Assembly: GCA_005473895.2 (NCBI GenBank)
Contig: SRJI02000017.1
Location: forward strand, 1 to 64,000
Direction of reading: 5' to 3'
Length of the DNA stretch: 64,000 bases
Source of the DNA: Carideicomes alvinocaridis
GTDB lineage: Bacteria; Pseudomonadota; Alphaproteobacteria; Rhodobacterales; Rhodobacteraceae
Of this stretch, positions 44,734-54,259 are shown piece by piece. Both the position numbers and the translations under genes were made by a program. How positions within the stretch are numbered: the stretch's first letter is position 1; each line of letters begins with the position of its first letter. Under the pieces are notes generated by a model. That model was not told where the DNA came from, made no database searches, and saw only the letters and a program-made list of their open reading frames with translations.

Positions 44734-47598
44734 CTATTCCGCCGCCATCTTGCGAGGCTTCAGCATCGGGCGAAGGTAGCGGCCGGTATGGCTGCGCTCC
44801 ACCTCGGCCACCTCTTCGGGGGTGCCGGTGGCCACGATCTCGCCCCCGCCGTCGCCGCCTTCGGGGCCGATGTCGATCAGGTGGTCGGCGGTCTTGATGA
44901 CGTCGAGATTGTGCTCGATCACCACGACCGTGTTGCCGGTTTCCACAAGCTCGTGAAGGACTTCGAGCAGTTTCTTCACGTCCTCGAAATGCAGCCCCGT
45001 GGTGGGCTCGTCGAGGATGTAGAGCGTCCGGCCCGTGGACCGCTTCGCCAGTTCGCGCGACAGCTTCACCCGCTGCGCCTCGCCCCCCGAGAGGGTCGTG
45101 GCCTGCTGGCCGACCTTGATATAGCCGAGGCCGACACGCACAAGCGCATCCATCTTCTCGCGGATCGAGGGCACCGCCTTGAAGAACTCCTGCGCGTCCT
45201 CGACGGTCATATCAAGAACGTCGGCTATGCTCTTGCCCTTGAAGCGGATTTCCAGCGTCTCGCGGTTGTAGCGCGCGCCGTTGCAGGTCTCGCAGGTGAC
45301 GTAGACATCGGGCAGGAAGTGCATCTCGATCTTGATGACCCCGTCGCCCTGGCAGGCCTCGCAGCGCCCGCCCTTGACGTTGAAGCTGAAGCGCCCGGGC
45401 TTGTAGCCCCGCGCCTTGGCCTCGGGCAGCCCGGCGAACCAGTCGCGGATCGGGGTGAAGGCCCCGGTGTAAGTGGCTGGATTCGACCGCGGAGTCCGCC
45501 CGATGGGGCGCTGGTCGATGTCGATGACCTTGTCGAGATGCTCCAGCCCCTTGATGGTCTCGCAGGGCGCCGGGGTCTGCCGGGCGCCGTTGAGACGCAT
45601 GGAGGCGGTCTTGAACAGCGTCTCGATGGTCAGGGTCGACTTGCCGCCGCCGGACACGCCGGTCACGCAGACGAATTTCCCCAGCGGGTAATCGGCGGTA
45701 ACGTCCTTGAGGTTGTTCCCCGTCGCCTTGACCACGCTCAGCGTCTTGCCGTTGCCCTTGCGCCGCTCGGCGGGCACCGCGATTTCGCGCGTGCCAGCAA
45801 GGTATTGCCCGGTGACCGACTCCTTGTCCTCGGCGATCTCAGCCGGCGTGCCGTGGCTCACCACGTGGCCGCCATGCACCCCGGCGCCCGGACCGATGTC
45901 GAAGACGTAATCCGCCTCGCGGATCGCCTCCTCGTCGTGTTCCACCACGATCACCGTGTTGCCCTGGTCGCGCAGGTTCTTGAGTGTGCCGAGCAGCCGG
46001 TCGTTGTCGCGCTGGTGCAGCCCGATGGAGGGTTCGTCCAGCACGTAGAGCACGCCGGTCAGCCCCGAGCCGATCTGCGAGGCCAGGCGGATACGCTGGC
46101 TCTCGCCGCCCGACAGGGTGCCGGCATTGCGCGACAGAGTCAGGTACTCCAGCCCGACATTGTTAAGGAAACCAAGACGTTCGCGGATTTCCTTCAGGAT
46201 GGCGCGGGCGATCTCGTTCTTCTGCTGCGTCAGGCTTTCCGGCACGGTTTCGCACCAGGCATAGGCTTCCTTGATCGACCGCTCGACCACCTCGCCGATA
46301 TGCCTGTGTCCGATCTTGACCGCCAGCGCCTCGGGGCGCAGCCGGTAGCCGCCGCAGGTGCCGCAGGGCCGGTTGTTCTGGTAGCGCTCGAATTCCTCGC
46401 GCACCCAGGCGCTGTCGGTCTCGCGCCAGCGCCGCTGCATGTTGGGGATCACCCCCTCGAACACGCGGGAGACGTTGTAGACCCGCCCGCCCTCGTCGTA
46501 GCGGAACTTGATCTCTTCCTCGCCGGAGCCGTGCAGGAACACCTGCTGCACATTCTCGGGCACGTCCTTCCAGCGGGCCGAGGGCTTGACGCCGTAATGC
46601 TTGGCGATCGCCTCGATCGTCTGGAGGAAATAGGGCGACTTGCCCTTGCGCCAGGGCGCGATGGCCCCGTCCGCGATCTTGAGCGTCGCGTCCGGCACCA
46701 CCAGCCGCTCGTCGAAGAACAGTTCCATCCCCAGCCCGTCGCAATCAGGACAGGCGCCGAAGGGCGCGTTGAAGGAAAACAGCCGCGGCTCGATCTCGGG
46801 GATGGTGAAGCCGCTGACCGGGCAGGCGAAATTCTCGGAGAAGGTGATGCGCTCCGCCTCGCCCTCGCCCTCGCGCGGCGCGGTTTCCAGCACGGCGATG
46901 CCGTCGGCGAGGTCCAGCGCGGTGCGGAAACTGTCGGCCAGCCGCGTCTCCATCCCCTCGCGCACGACGATGCGGTCGACCACCACGTCGATGTCATGGC
47001 GGAACTTCTTGTCCAGCGTCGGCGGCTCGTCCAGTTCGTAGAACTCGCCATCGACCTTGACCCGCTGGAAGCCCTGCTTGCGCAGCTCGACGAATTCCTT
47101 GCGGTACTCGCCCTTGCGGTCGCGGATGATCGGGGCCAGCAGGTAGCCGCGGGTCCCCTCCTCCATCTTCATCACCGCGTCGACCATGTCCTGCACCTGC
47201 TGCGCCTCGATGGGCAGGCCGGTGGCGGGCGAATAGGGCGTGCCGACGCGGGCAAAGAGCAGCCGCAGGTAGTCGTAGATCTCGGTCACCGTGCCGACGG
47301 TGGAGCGCGGGTTCTTCGAGGTGGTCTTCTGTTCGATGGAGATGGCGGGCGAGAGGCCGGTGATATGGTCCACGTCCGGCTTTTCCATCATGTCGAGGAA
47401 TTGCCGCGCGTAGGCCGAGAGGCTCTCGACATAGCGCCGCTGCCCCTCGGCATAGATCGTGTCGAAGGCGAGCGAGGACTTGCCCGAGCCACTGAGCCCG
47501 GTGATCACCACCAGCTCGTTGCGGGGAATGTCCACGTCGATGTTCTTGAGGTTGTGTTCGCGCGCACCGCGCACCTCGATGAACTTCTGCTCTGCCAT
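44734..47598 (-). CDS. uvrA: Excinuclease ABC subunit A
   Basis: UvrA (954 residues) is the damage-recognition ATPase of nucleotide excision repair. Two ABC modules are present: GLSGSGKSS and GVSGGGKST (Walker A), and signatures LSGGESQR and LSGGEAQR. The large zinc module in the second half, CEACQGDG then [11 protein letters not shown], is intact. The module in the first half reads CPVSG...CPDC, with Ser where the second cysteine would be. The start [19 protein letters not shown] is the family N-terminus, 37 codons inside the longest frame. The aminotransferase-like gene upstream ends 183 bases away and belongs to another operon. Confidence 0.97.
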   Translation of the reverse strand: MAEQKFIEVRGAREHNLKNIDVDIPRNELVVITGLSGSGKSSLAFDTIYAEGQRRYVESLSAYARQFLDMMEKPDVDHITGLSPAISIEQKTTSKNPRSTVGTVTEIYDYLRLLFARVGTPYSPATGLPIEAQQVQDMVDAVMKMEEGTRGYLLAPIIRDRKGEYRKEFVELRKQGFQRVKVDGEFYELDEPPTLDKKFRHDIDVVVDRIVVREGMETRLADSFRTALDLADGIAVLETAPREGEGEAERITFSENFACPVSGFTIPEIEPRLFSFNAPFGACPDCDGLGMELFFDERLVVPDATLKIADGAIAPWRKGKSPYFLQTIEAIAKHYGVKPSARWKDVPENVQQVFLHGSGEEEIKFRYDEGGRVYNVSRVFEGVIPNMQRRWRETDSAWVREEFERYQNNRPCGTCGGYRLRPEALAVKIGHRHIGEVVERSIKEAYAWCETVPESLTQQKNEIARAILKEIRERLGFLNNVGLEYLTLSRNAGTLSGGESQRIRLASQIGSGLTGVLYVLDEPSIGLHQRDNDRLLGTLKNLRDQGNTVIVVEHDEEAIREADYVFDIGPGAGVHGGHVVSHGTPAEIAEDKESVTGQYLAGTREIAVPAERRKGNGKTLSVVKATGNNLKDVTADYPLGKFVCVTGVSGGGKSTLTIETLFKTASMRLNGARQTPAPCETIKGLEHLDKVIDIDQRPIGRTPRSNPATYTGAFTPIRDWFAGLPEAKARGYKPGRFSFNVKGGRCEACQGDGVIKIEMHFLPDVYVTCETCNGARYNRETLEIRFKGKSIADVLDMTVEDAQEFFKAVPSIREKMDALVRVGLGYIKVGQQATTLSGGEAQRVKLSRELAKRSTGRTLYILDEPTTGLHFEDVKKLLEVLHELVETGNTVVVIEHNLDVIKTADHLIDIGPEGGDGGGEIVATGTPEEVAEVERSHTGRYLRPMLKPRKMAAE

Positions 47599-47781
47599 GC
47601 CAGCGCCCTTAAGGATTGATTTACTTCTAGCGCCGGGCCGGTGAGTCTCCAAGCCGAAAAGAGAACAAAGCAGCAACCTGGCCCGGTTTCGTTCCCCCGG
47701 CCCGGCCACCGCGCGTCCAGCCGCGCAATCTTTCGGCAGATAGGTCCCCGAGGGGCGCGGGGCAAGGGGCCGGCGGGGGAG

Positions 47782-49134
47782 TCAGCCCTCGGCCCGGATC
47801 GCCGCGGTCACGATGTCGAGCGCACGGTCCAGATCGGTACGCTCGATGACCAGCGGCGGCGAGAGGGTCAGCACGTTGCCCGCGCTGATCTTGAAGCTGA
47901 GCCCGGCCTCGAGACAGCGGTAATAGATGCGCTCCGCCGCCTCCGGGTCGGGGGTGCGGGCGGCGCGGTCCGAAACGATCTCCACCCCGAACATCAGCCC
48001 CCTGCCCCGGATGTCGCCGACGCGCGGGTCGGACCCGAGGTCGTCGCACAGCCGCGCCATGGCGTGATCGCCCAGCTCGGCGGCACGGTCGACCAGCCCC
48101 TCCTCCGCGATGATCTGCAGGGTGGTGAGCGCGGCGCGGGTGGTGACCGGGTTCTTCTCGTGGGTGTAATGGCCGAGCGCGAAATCCCCCGCCACGTCGA
48201 GGTCGCGCCGGGCGATGCAGGCCGCAATGGGGAGCATCCCGCCGCCCAGCGATTTCCCCAGCACGGTGATGTCCGGCACCACGCCGTCATGCTCGAAGGA
48301 GAACATGCGCCCCGTCTTGCCCAGCCCGGTGGGGATCTCGTCGAGGATCAGCAGCGTGCCGTGCCGGTCACACGCCTCGCGCACGCGGCGCCAATAGCCC
48401 GGCGGCGGGGTGACAGGCACGGCGCGCATGGGCTCCGCCACCACCGCGGCCACGTCGCCCTCGCGCGCCAGCACGTAGTCGACCATGGAGGCGCAGGGCA
48501 GCCCGCATTCCTCCGGCCCCGGATGGCCGTAGGCGCAGTGGTAGCAATGGAAGGGCGCGACATGCTCGGCCCCCGGCAGGAGCGGGCCGGCGACATGCGA
48601 ACGGAAGGTCGCCTCGCCCCCCACCGAGGAGGCGCCGAAGCCCGCGCCGTGGAAGGCGTCCCAGAAGGACAGGGTCTTGAAGCGTCCGGTGGCGGCGCGG
48701 GCGAGCTTCAGCGCCACCTCCACCGCGTCCGAGCCACCGGTGGTGAAGAGCACCTTGCCGAGGTCCCCCGGCGCGATGCGGCCGAGCTCCTCGGCCAGCT
48801 CCACCGCGGGTTCGCAGGCAAAGCGCCGGGGCGCGAAGGGCAGCGCGTCCATCTGGTCGCGGATCGCCTGTTTCAGCCGGGGATGGCCGTAGCCGATGTG
48901 ATGCACGGAATTGCCGTGGAAATCCATGTAGCGGCGGCCGGCAGTGTCTTCGATCCAGATGCCTTCGGCCTTGGCGATGGTCGAGACGCAGGGCGAGGAG
49001 AGCGACTGGTGCAGGAAGGCGTCGGCGTCGCGGCGCAGCAGCTCGCGGGTGGCGGCGTTCTCCTGCCGCGCGGCCCAGGCGGCGCGGGCGGCGGAGGTGT
49101 TGGATTCACCTTCGGTATGGCGGGGACCGGTCAA
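47782..49134 (-). CDS. pbfA: Class-III PLP enzyme, probable (R)-1-hydroxy-2-aminoethylphosphonate ammonia-lyase
   Basis: A 450-residue fold-type I PLP protein annotated by fold as an aspartate aminotransferase-family member. GGSDAVEVALKLARAATG, Asp265 in LDEIPTGLGKTG and the PLP lysine K294 in VLGKSLGGGM are clear. Its place at the end of phnW-phnA-phnY matches PbfA, a class-III-fold lyase found with 2-aminoethylphosphonate genes that turns the 1-hydroxy compound into phosphonoacetaldehyde and ammonia. The Cys/His-rich stretch PFHCYHCAYGHPGPEECGLP at about 195-214 is unusual for transaminases. A TTG start with AGGAG seven bases upstream is used. A transaminase role cannot be excluded by eye. 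Confidence 0.75.
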   Translation of the reverse strand: MTGPRHTEGESNTSAARAAWAARQENAATRELLRRDADAFLHQSLSSPCVSTIAKAEGIWIEDTAGRRYMDFHGNSVHHIGYGHPRLKQAIRDQMDALPFAPRRFACEPAVELAEELGRIAPGDLGKVLFTTGGSDAVEVALKLARAATGRFKTLSFWDAFHGAGFGASSVGGEATFRSHVAGPLLPGAEHVAPFHCYHCAYGHPGPEECGLPCASMVDYVLAREGDVAAVVAEPMRAVPVTPPPGYWRRVREACDRHGTLLILDEIPTGLGKTGRMFSFEHDGVVPDITVLGKSLGGGMLPIAACIARRDLDVAGDFALGHYTHEKNPVTTRAALTTLQIIAEEGLVDRAAELGDHAMARLCDDLGSDPRVGDIRGRGLMFGVEIVSDRAARTPDPEAAERIYYRCLEAGLSFKISAGNVLTLSPPLVIERTDLDRALDIVTAAIRAEG

Positions 49135-49214
49135 GGCGCGGCTCCTGGCTGCTGGGGCCCGCGCCGCCCCCGCCCCTGGTCAGGGCGGCACGGGCGGGCC
49201 TGAAGAACTTAATG

Positions 49215-49251
49215 CCTCCGGCGGGGATATTTATGGTCAGAAGAAGCAGGG
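49215..49251 (+). repeat. Intergenic repeat copy 5 (core)
   Basis: CCTCCGGCGGGG, ATATTTATGGTCAGAAGAAG and a G-run. It forms an inverted pair with the copy ten bases to the right, in the 225-base gap between phnY and pbfA. Confidence 0.78.
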
Positions 49252-49260
49252 CGCGACGTG

Positions 49261-49297
49261 GCTCCCTTCATCTTGCCCGAAAAACTCCCGCCGGAGG
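49261..49297 (-). repeat. Intergenic repeat copy 6 (core, inverted)
   Basis: GCTCCCTTCATCTTGCCCG, AAAAACTC and CCGCCGGAGG on the plus strand: the reverse orientation of copy 5. Together they form a large hairpin within the phn transcript. Confidence 0.78.
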
Positions 49298-49359
49298 CTC
49301 CCGCAGGCGCCACCGGCGCGCCGGTCGCGTTGACGGGCGGGGCGGCGTCACGTGGCGGC

Positions 49360-50811
49360 TCACGCCTCCCAGGGCATCGACCATGTCTTGACGTTGGTGA
49401 AGCTCTTCATCGCCTCGATCACGCCTTCCTTGTAGCCGTTGCCGGAATCCTTGATCCCGCCGAAGGGCGACATCTCGATGCGGAAGCCCGGCACCTCCCA
49501 GATGTTCACCGTGCCCACCTTGAGCCCGGCGATATAGGCCTGCATCCGGCGGAAATCGTTGGTGCAGACGCCGGAGGAGAGGCCGAAGGGGGTGGAGTTG
49601 GAGATCTCCATGACCTGCGCGTCGTCGTCGGGCACGCGGATCACCGGGATCACCGGGCCGAAGGTTTCCTCCATCACCAGCTCCGAGCCGTGCGGCACCC
49701 GGTCCACCACGATGGGTGGCAGCAGCGCGCCCTGGCGGCCGGGATCGTAGAGCACCTCGGCGCCCTGCTCCGCCGCGTCGTAGACCCGTTTCTCGAAGGT
49801 GGCGGCCGCCTGTTCGTGCACCACGCAGCCCAGGTCGGTCTCCTCGGCCATGGGGTCTCCGTGGCGGATCTTCTTCGCCCGCTCCAGCACCAGCGGCACG
49901 AAGCGGTCGGCGACGCTTTCCATGCAGAGGATGCGCTTGACCGCGGTGCAGCGCTGGCCGGAATTCTTCGTGGCCCCGGCGACGGCGAGATCGGCGGCCT
50001 TCGCCAGATCGTCGTCGGAAAGGTCGTTGCAGATGATCAGGGGATCGTTGCCGCCGAGCTCCAGCACCTGCCGGCGGTAGCCTGCTTTCGACGCGATCAG
50101 CTTGCCCACGGGCACGCCGCCGGTGAAGGTCACCAGTTCCGCATGGGGGTTGGTGATCATCTCGTCGCCGATATCGCCGGGCCAGCCGGTCACCACCGAG
50201 AGCATCTCGGGCGGCAGCCCCGCCTCGTAGAGCACGTCGGCCAGCATCAGCGCGGTCATCGGCGTCAGCTCGGTCGGTTTCGCCACCACGCAATTGTTCG
50301 TGGCGATGGCCGGCGCGATCTTGTGCGAGATCATGTTGAGCGGGTGGTTGAAGGGCGTGATGGCCGAGATCGCGCTCAGCGGCTCGCGGGTGGTGAAGAT
50401 CTTGCGCTTCTTGCCGCCCGGGGTGATGTCGCAGGAAAAGATCTCTCCGTCGTCGAGGATCACCAGCTGCGAGGCCAGCGTGTAGACATCCATGGCACGG
50501 CCCACCTCGTAGCGGCTGTCGGCCATGGAGATGCCGAGCTCGAGCGTGATGAGCTTCGCCAGCTCCTCGCGGCGCGATTCCAGGATCTCGGCGGTGCGCA
50601 GCAGGATCGTCTTGCGGTCGTGGCGCGAGAGTTTCGGCGTGTAGTTCGCGGCGATCTCGAAGGCGTCGCGGGCATGGGCGGCGTTGCCCGCCGGGACGGT
50701 GCCGATCACGGAGTTGTCCCAGGGATAATGCACCTCGATCACCCCCTCGGCGTCGACCTTGCGGCCGGCGATGCGCATGGGCTCGTGGCGGATGGTGTCG
50801 GAATCCTTCAT
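49360..50811 (-). CDS. phnY: Phosphonoacetaldehyde dehydrogenase
   Basis: PhnY (483 residues) is an NAD-dependent aldehyde dehydrogenase making phosphonoacetate from phosphonoacetaldehyde. [34 protein letters not shown], general base E251 in LELGG and nucleophile C288 in SGQRCTA are in place. The basic residues expected to hold the phosphonate cannot be confirmed by eye; the assignment rests on the adjoining phnA and phnW. The ATG overlaps the phnA stop in ATGA. Confidence 0.9.
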   Translation of the reverse strand: MKDSDTIRHEPMRIAGRKVDAEGVIEVHYPWDNSVIGTVPAGNAAHARDAFEIAANYTPKLSRHDRKTILLRTAEILESRREELAKLITLELGISMADSRYEVGRAMDVYTLASQLVILDDGEIFSCDITPGGKKRKIFTTREPLSAISAITPFNHPLNMISHKIAPAIATNNCVVAKPTELTPMTALMLADVLYEAGLPPEMLSVVTGWPGDIGDEMITNPHAELVTFTGGVPVGKLIASKAGYRRQVLELGGNDPLIICNDLSDDDLAKAADLAVAGATKNSGQRCTAVKRILCMESVADRFVPLVLERAKKIRHGDPMAEETDLGCVVHEQAAATFEKRVYDAAEQGAEVLYDPGRQGALLPPIVVDRVPHGSELVMEETFGPVIPVIRVPDDDAQVMEISNSTPFGLSSGVCTNDFRRMQAYIAGLKVGTVNIWEVPGFRIEMSPFGGIKDSGNGYKEGVIEAMKSFTNVKTWSMPWEA

Positions 50812-52067
50812 GCGGAAACTCCCGCGGCTGTGGTGGCGTAGAAGAAGGCGTCGAAGTTGCGCAGCTCGGGCTTCGACGGCATGGCGGGCAGGACGCGGTT
50901 GACGATGAAGGGCACCTCCTGCTCGGTCAGCCCGCCATGGGAGCGCAGCGGCTCCTTCAGCGCGGCGAGGTCGTGGCGATGGGCGGAGGTGCCGATGGTC
51001 ATGTTTTCGCCCGAGACCATGACCACGTCGCCGATGCGGTCGGCGGGCAGCTCGAAGCGCTCGACGGCCTCTTCGCGGGTCAGGACGGCGATCATCTCGG
51101 GCAGCGCCTTGAGCCGCGCGACGATGTCGGCGCGGTCCGCGCCCTCGGGCAGGTAGGCGGTGGCGAAGCTGCCGAGCGCGCCGTGGTGGACCACGTAGGG
51201 GTCGGTGATCGGCAGGATGACGCGGGCCGCACCCTCGCCCAGCCACTCGTCCATCAGGTCCTGCACGTAGATCACGGCGGGATCGCCGTTGGCGTCATGC
51301 TTGGGCTTCATGCCGTGGTCGGCGGTCACCACGATGGCGGCGCCCTCGGCGTCGAGCTCGCCCAGGTACTGGTCGAACATGGCGTAGAAGGCATCGGCCT
51401 CGTCATCGCCGGGGGCGTATTTGTGCTGGATGTAGTCGGTGGTGGTCAGGTACATCACGTCGGGCCGACGCTCCCGCAGCAGCTTCACCCCCGCGGCAAA
51501 GACGAATTCCGACAATTCCGCCGAATAGACCTCGGGCACCGGGCGGCCGAGCCAGGCGCTGGCGTTGTCGATACCGTTCTCGGCCAGCGTCGCCTGGTCG
51601 GCCTTCTCCGAGGAAAAGCAGATCGCCCCGCCCTCGCCGTGCTGCAGCTCCGCGCCCAGCAGCGCGCGCAGCTTGTCCTTGGCGGTGACGATGGCGACCT
51701 TGGCACCGGCCTTCTGGAAGGCGCTGAAGATCGTCGGCGCGCGCAGGAAGCGGACATCGTTCATCATCACCTCTTCGCCGGTCTCGGGCTCGTAGAGGAA
51801 GTTGCCGCAGATGCCGTGGACGATCGGCGGCCGGCCGGTGGCGATGGACAGGTTGTTGGGGTTGGTGAAGGAGGGGATCACCGAATGGGCCAGCCGGTCG
51901 GTCCCCGTCTCGCGGATGCGCGCGAGGTTCGGCATCAGCCCCTTGGAGATCGCGACCTCGAGATATTCCGGCTCGCAGCCGTCGAGGCAGATGGCGATGG
52001 CGGGCACCTTGGGGAAGGGATAGGTCCGGTCGTTCACGGTGACCGGGCTGCGGCTCATGTCGTTCAT
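50808..52067 (-). CDS. phnA: Phosphonoacetate hydrolase
   Basis: PhnA (419 residues) splits phosphonoacetate to acetate and phosphate. It belongs to the alkaline phosphatase superfamily. With the start at 52067, metal-binding Asp29 (AICLDGCEP) and nucleophile Thr68 (PSFTNPNNL) fall at the numbers known for the Sinorhizobium enzyme. [12 protein letters not shown] and [11 protein letters not shown] supply further metal ligands. AGGAG six bases before this ATG decides the start over the ATG at 52088, which would overlap phnW. It is translationally coupled to phnY. Confidence 0.94.
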   Translation of the reverse strand: MNDMSRSPVTVNDRTYPFPKVPAIAICLDGCEPEYLEVAISKGLMPNLARIRETGTDRLAHSVIPSFTNPNNLSIATGRPPIVHGICGNFLYEPETGEEVMMNDVRFLRAPTIFSAFQKAGAKVAIVTAKDKLRALLGAELQHGEGGAICFSSEKADQATLAENGIDNASAWLGRPVPEVYSAELSEFVFAAGVKLLRERRPDVMYLTTTDYIQHKYAPGDDEADAFYAMFDQYLGELDAEGAAIVVTADHGMKPKHDANGDPAVIYVQDLMDEWLGEGAARVILPITDPYVVHHGALGSFATAYLPEGADRADIVARLKALPEMIAVLTREEAVERFELPADRIGDVVMVSGENMTIGTSAHRHDLAALKEPLRSHGGLTEQEVPFIVNRVLPAMPSKPELRNFDAFFYATTAAGVSA

Positions 52068-52084
52068 GTCTGTCTCCTGCGGAT

Positions 52085-53260
52085 TCATGCGGCGAGGCGG
52101 GCGCGTTCGGCCAGCGCCTCTTCGGGCGGCGCGGCAGAGGCCACGCCCATATCTGTCAGGCTGTCGCGCGCGGCCTCGACCACGCGGCGCATCACCGGGG
52201 CGTCCATCCGGCCGATGCAGCCGATGCGGAAGCTGTCCACCACGGTCAGCTTGCCGGGATAGATGATGAAACCCTTGTCCTTCATCAGGTCATAGAAGCG
52301 GGCAAAGGAAAAGGCCGGGTCGGCGGGGCAGAAGAAGGTGACGATCACCGGCGACAGCCAGCGGTCCGAGAGCAGCGTCTCGAAGCCAAGCTCGCGCATG
52401 CCCGCCACCATGGTATCGCGGTTGCCCTCGTAGCGGGCGAGCCGCCCGGCGCGGCCACCCTCGGCTTCGTGCAGGTCCAGCGCCGCCAGGAAGGCCGCGA
52501 CCGTGTGGGTCGGCGGGGTATAGCGCCACTGGCCGGTCTTTTCCATGTAGGCCCATTGCGCGTGCAGATCGAGCGCGAGGGAATGGGAATTGCCCTCCGC
52601 CGCCTCCAGCACCGACCGCCGCGCGATGACGAAGCCGAAGCCGGGCACGCCCTCGATGCACTTGTTGGCCGAGGAGACGAAGGCCTCGACCTCGATGTCG
52701 CGCACGTCCAGCGGCAGCGCGCCGAAGCCGGACATGGAATCGATCAGCAGCTTGCGGCCGGCCTGCGCCACCGCCTCGGCGATTTCCTCCACCGGGTTGA
52801 GGATGCCCGAGGAGGTTTCGCAATGGATCGCCACCACGTGGGTGATCGAAGTGTCGGCGGCCAGCGCCGCGGCGACCTCGGCCCCGCGGGGCGGCAGGTA
52901 GTCGCCCTTGTCGATCACCTCGTGCGCGCGACCGAGATAGCGCAGCGATTGCGCCACCCGCTGGCCGTAGGCGCCGTTGGCCAGCACCAGCACCTTGCCG
53001 TCGCGGGGGACGAAACTGCCCAGCATCGCCTCCACCGCGTAGGAACCGCTGCCCTGGAGCGGCACGCAGTCCCAGTCGTCATCCGCGCCGGCCATGGCCA
53101 GAAGGCGCTTGCGCAGGTCGGCGGTCATGGCACGGAAATCGCCGTCCCAGCTGCCCCAGTCGCGCAGCATGGCGCGCTTGACCTCGATGGCGGTGGTCAG
53201 CGGGCCGGGGGTCAGCAGGTAGGGCTCGCCCATCTCGGGCGGGGGGAAGGCGTCTTGCAT
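52085..53260 (-). CDS. phnW: 2-aminoethylphosphonate-pyruvate aminotransferase
   Basis: PhnW (391 residues) transfers the amino group of 2-aminoethylphosphonate to pyruvate, giving phosphonoacetaldehyde and alanine. [32 protein letters not shown]174 in [15 protein letters not shown] and the PLP lysine K200 in [16 protein letters not shown] follow the family. It is the first gene of the phnW-phnA-phnY-pbfA set and diverges from a LysR gene. GGGAG lies upstream of the ATG. Confidence 0.95.
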   Translation of the reverse strand: MQDAFPPPEMGEPYLLTPGPLTTAIEVKRAMLRDWGSWDGDFRAMTADLRKRLLAMAGADDDWDCVPLQGSGSYAVEAMLGSFVPRDGKVLVLANGAYGQRVAQSLRYLGRAHEVIDKGDYLPPRGAEVAAALAADTSITHVVAIHCETSSGILNPVEEIAEAVAQAGRKLLIDSMSGFGALPLDVRDIEVEAFVSSANKCIEGVPGFGFVIARRSVLEAAEGNSHSLALDLHAQWAYMEKTGQWRYTPPTHTVAAFLAALDLHEAEGGRAGRLARYEGNRDTMVAGMRELGFETLLSDRWLSPVIVTFFCPADPAFSFARFYDLMKDKGFIIYPGKLTVVDSFRIGCIGRMDAPVMRRVVEAARDSLTDMGVASAAPPEEALAERARLAA

Positions 53261-53322
53261 GGCGGGCTCCCTTTGTGGGTCACGGGGGTTCTCCCACGCA
53301 TGGTCCTATTTGCAAAATCGTT

Positions 53323-53341
53323 TTATCATATTCTTCGATAA
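53323..53341. promoter_or_regulatory. TTATC-N9-GATAA palindrome overlapping a phnW -10 element
   Basis: A 5-bp perfect inverted repeat with nine bases between, in the A/T-rich centre of the 105-base phnW/LysR gap. On the minus strand TATGAT (53330-53325), five of six matches to the -10 consensus, lies within it, while the -35 region is poor, as in activator-dependent promoters. LysR binding is inferred. Confidence 0.5.
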
Positions 53342-53365
53342 GCCTGACTGATATACGGGATCCCC

Positions 53366-54259
53366 ATGCGCTACGCCCAGCTTCGAGCCTTTCACCACGT
53401 CGCCACCGAGGGCGGGTTTTCCCGCGCGGCCGAGGCGCTGCACCTGACGCAGCCCGCGGTGTCGGACCAGGTGCGCCGGCTGGAAGAGGCCTATGACATC
53501 CGGCTCTTCGACCGGCGGAAGAAGCAGATCGTGCCGACCGCGCAAGGCGAGGCCTTGCTGGCGATCACCCGGCGCATGTTCGAGGCGGAGCGCGAGGCGG
53601 CGGAGCTGCTGACCGAGGCGCGGGGCCTGCGCGAAGGACACCTGCGGATCGTGGCGGATTCGGCGCATCACCTGTTGCAAATCCTCGGGCCCTTCCGCGC
53701 GCGCTATCCGGGCGTGCGGGTCAGCCTGACCACCGGCAACAGCGACCAGGTCACCGCGCGGCTGCAGGATTACGCGGCCGAGATCGGCGTGCTGGGGGAC
53801 CTGCCGAGCGGTAGCGAGTTCGAGGTGATCCCGTTGGGGGCGACGCCCATCGTCGCCTTCACCGCGGCGGGGTCGGCGCTGGCGGGGCGCGACAGGCTCG
53901 GCTTTCGCGACCTTGCTGGCCTGCCGCTGGTGATGCGGGAACCGGGCTCGCGGACCCGCGCCAAGGTGCTGGAGGCCGCCGCGCGCAAGGGGATCACGCT
54001 GGAGCCCGCCATCGAGGCCGAGGGCCGCGAGGCGGTGCGCGAGATCGTGGCGGCGGGGGGCGGCGTCGGCTTCGTCAGCCGGGCGGAGTTCGTGGCCGAT
54101 GCGCGGCTGGCCGAGATCCCGCTGGAGGACGCGCCGGGACTGGAGATGGAGGAGATGCTGATCTGCCTGCGCCAGCGCCGCGAAGGCAAGCTGATCCGCG
54201 CCTTCCTCGACCTCGCGGCGGGCGAGGCCCCTGCGCCGCCCCTCAATCCGCCGCGCTGA
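53366..54259 (+). CDS. LysR-family regulator of the phosphonate operon
   Basis: A 297-residue LysR protein. The HTH (LRAFHHVATEGGFSRAAEAL then LTQPAVSDQVRRLEEAYDI) occupies residues about 7-46, followed by an effector-binding domain. It is divergent from phnW with a shared palindrome, so it very likely activates 2-aminoethylphosphonate use. Similar LysR genes accompany phnW clusters in other bacteria. Its last 17 bases overlap the end of convergent opgC. Confidence 0.9.
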   Translation: MRYAQLRAFHHVATEGGFSRAAEALHLTQPAVSDQVRRLEEAYDIRLFDRRKKQIVPTAQGEALLAITRRMFEAEREAAELLTEARGLREGHLRIVADSAHHLLQILGPFRARYPGVRVSLTTGNSDQVTARLQDYAAEIGVLGDLPSGSEFEVIPLGATPIVAFTAAGSALAGRDRLGFRDLAGLPLVMREPGSRTRAKVLEAAARKGITLEPAIEAEGREAVREIVAAGGGVGFVSRAEFVADARLAEIPLEDAPGLEMEEMLICLRQRREGKLIRAFLDLAAGEAPAPPLNPPR

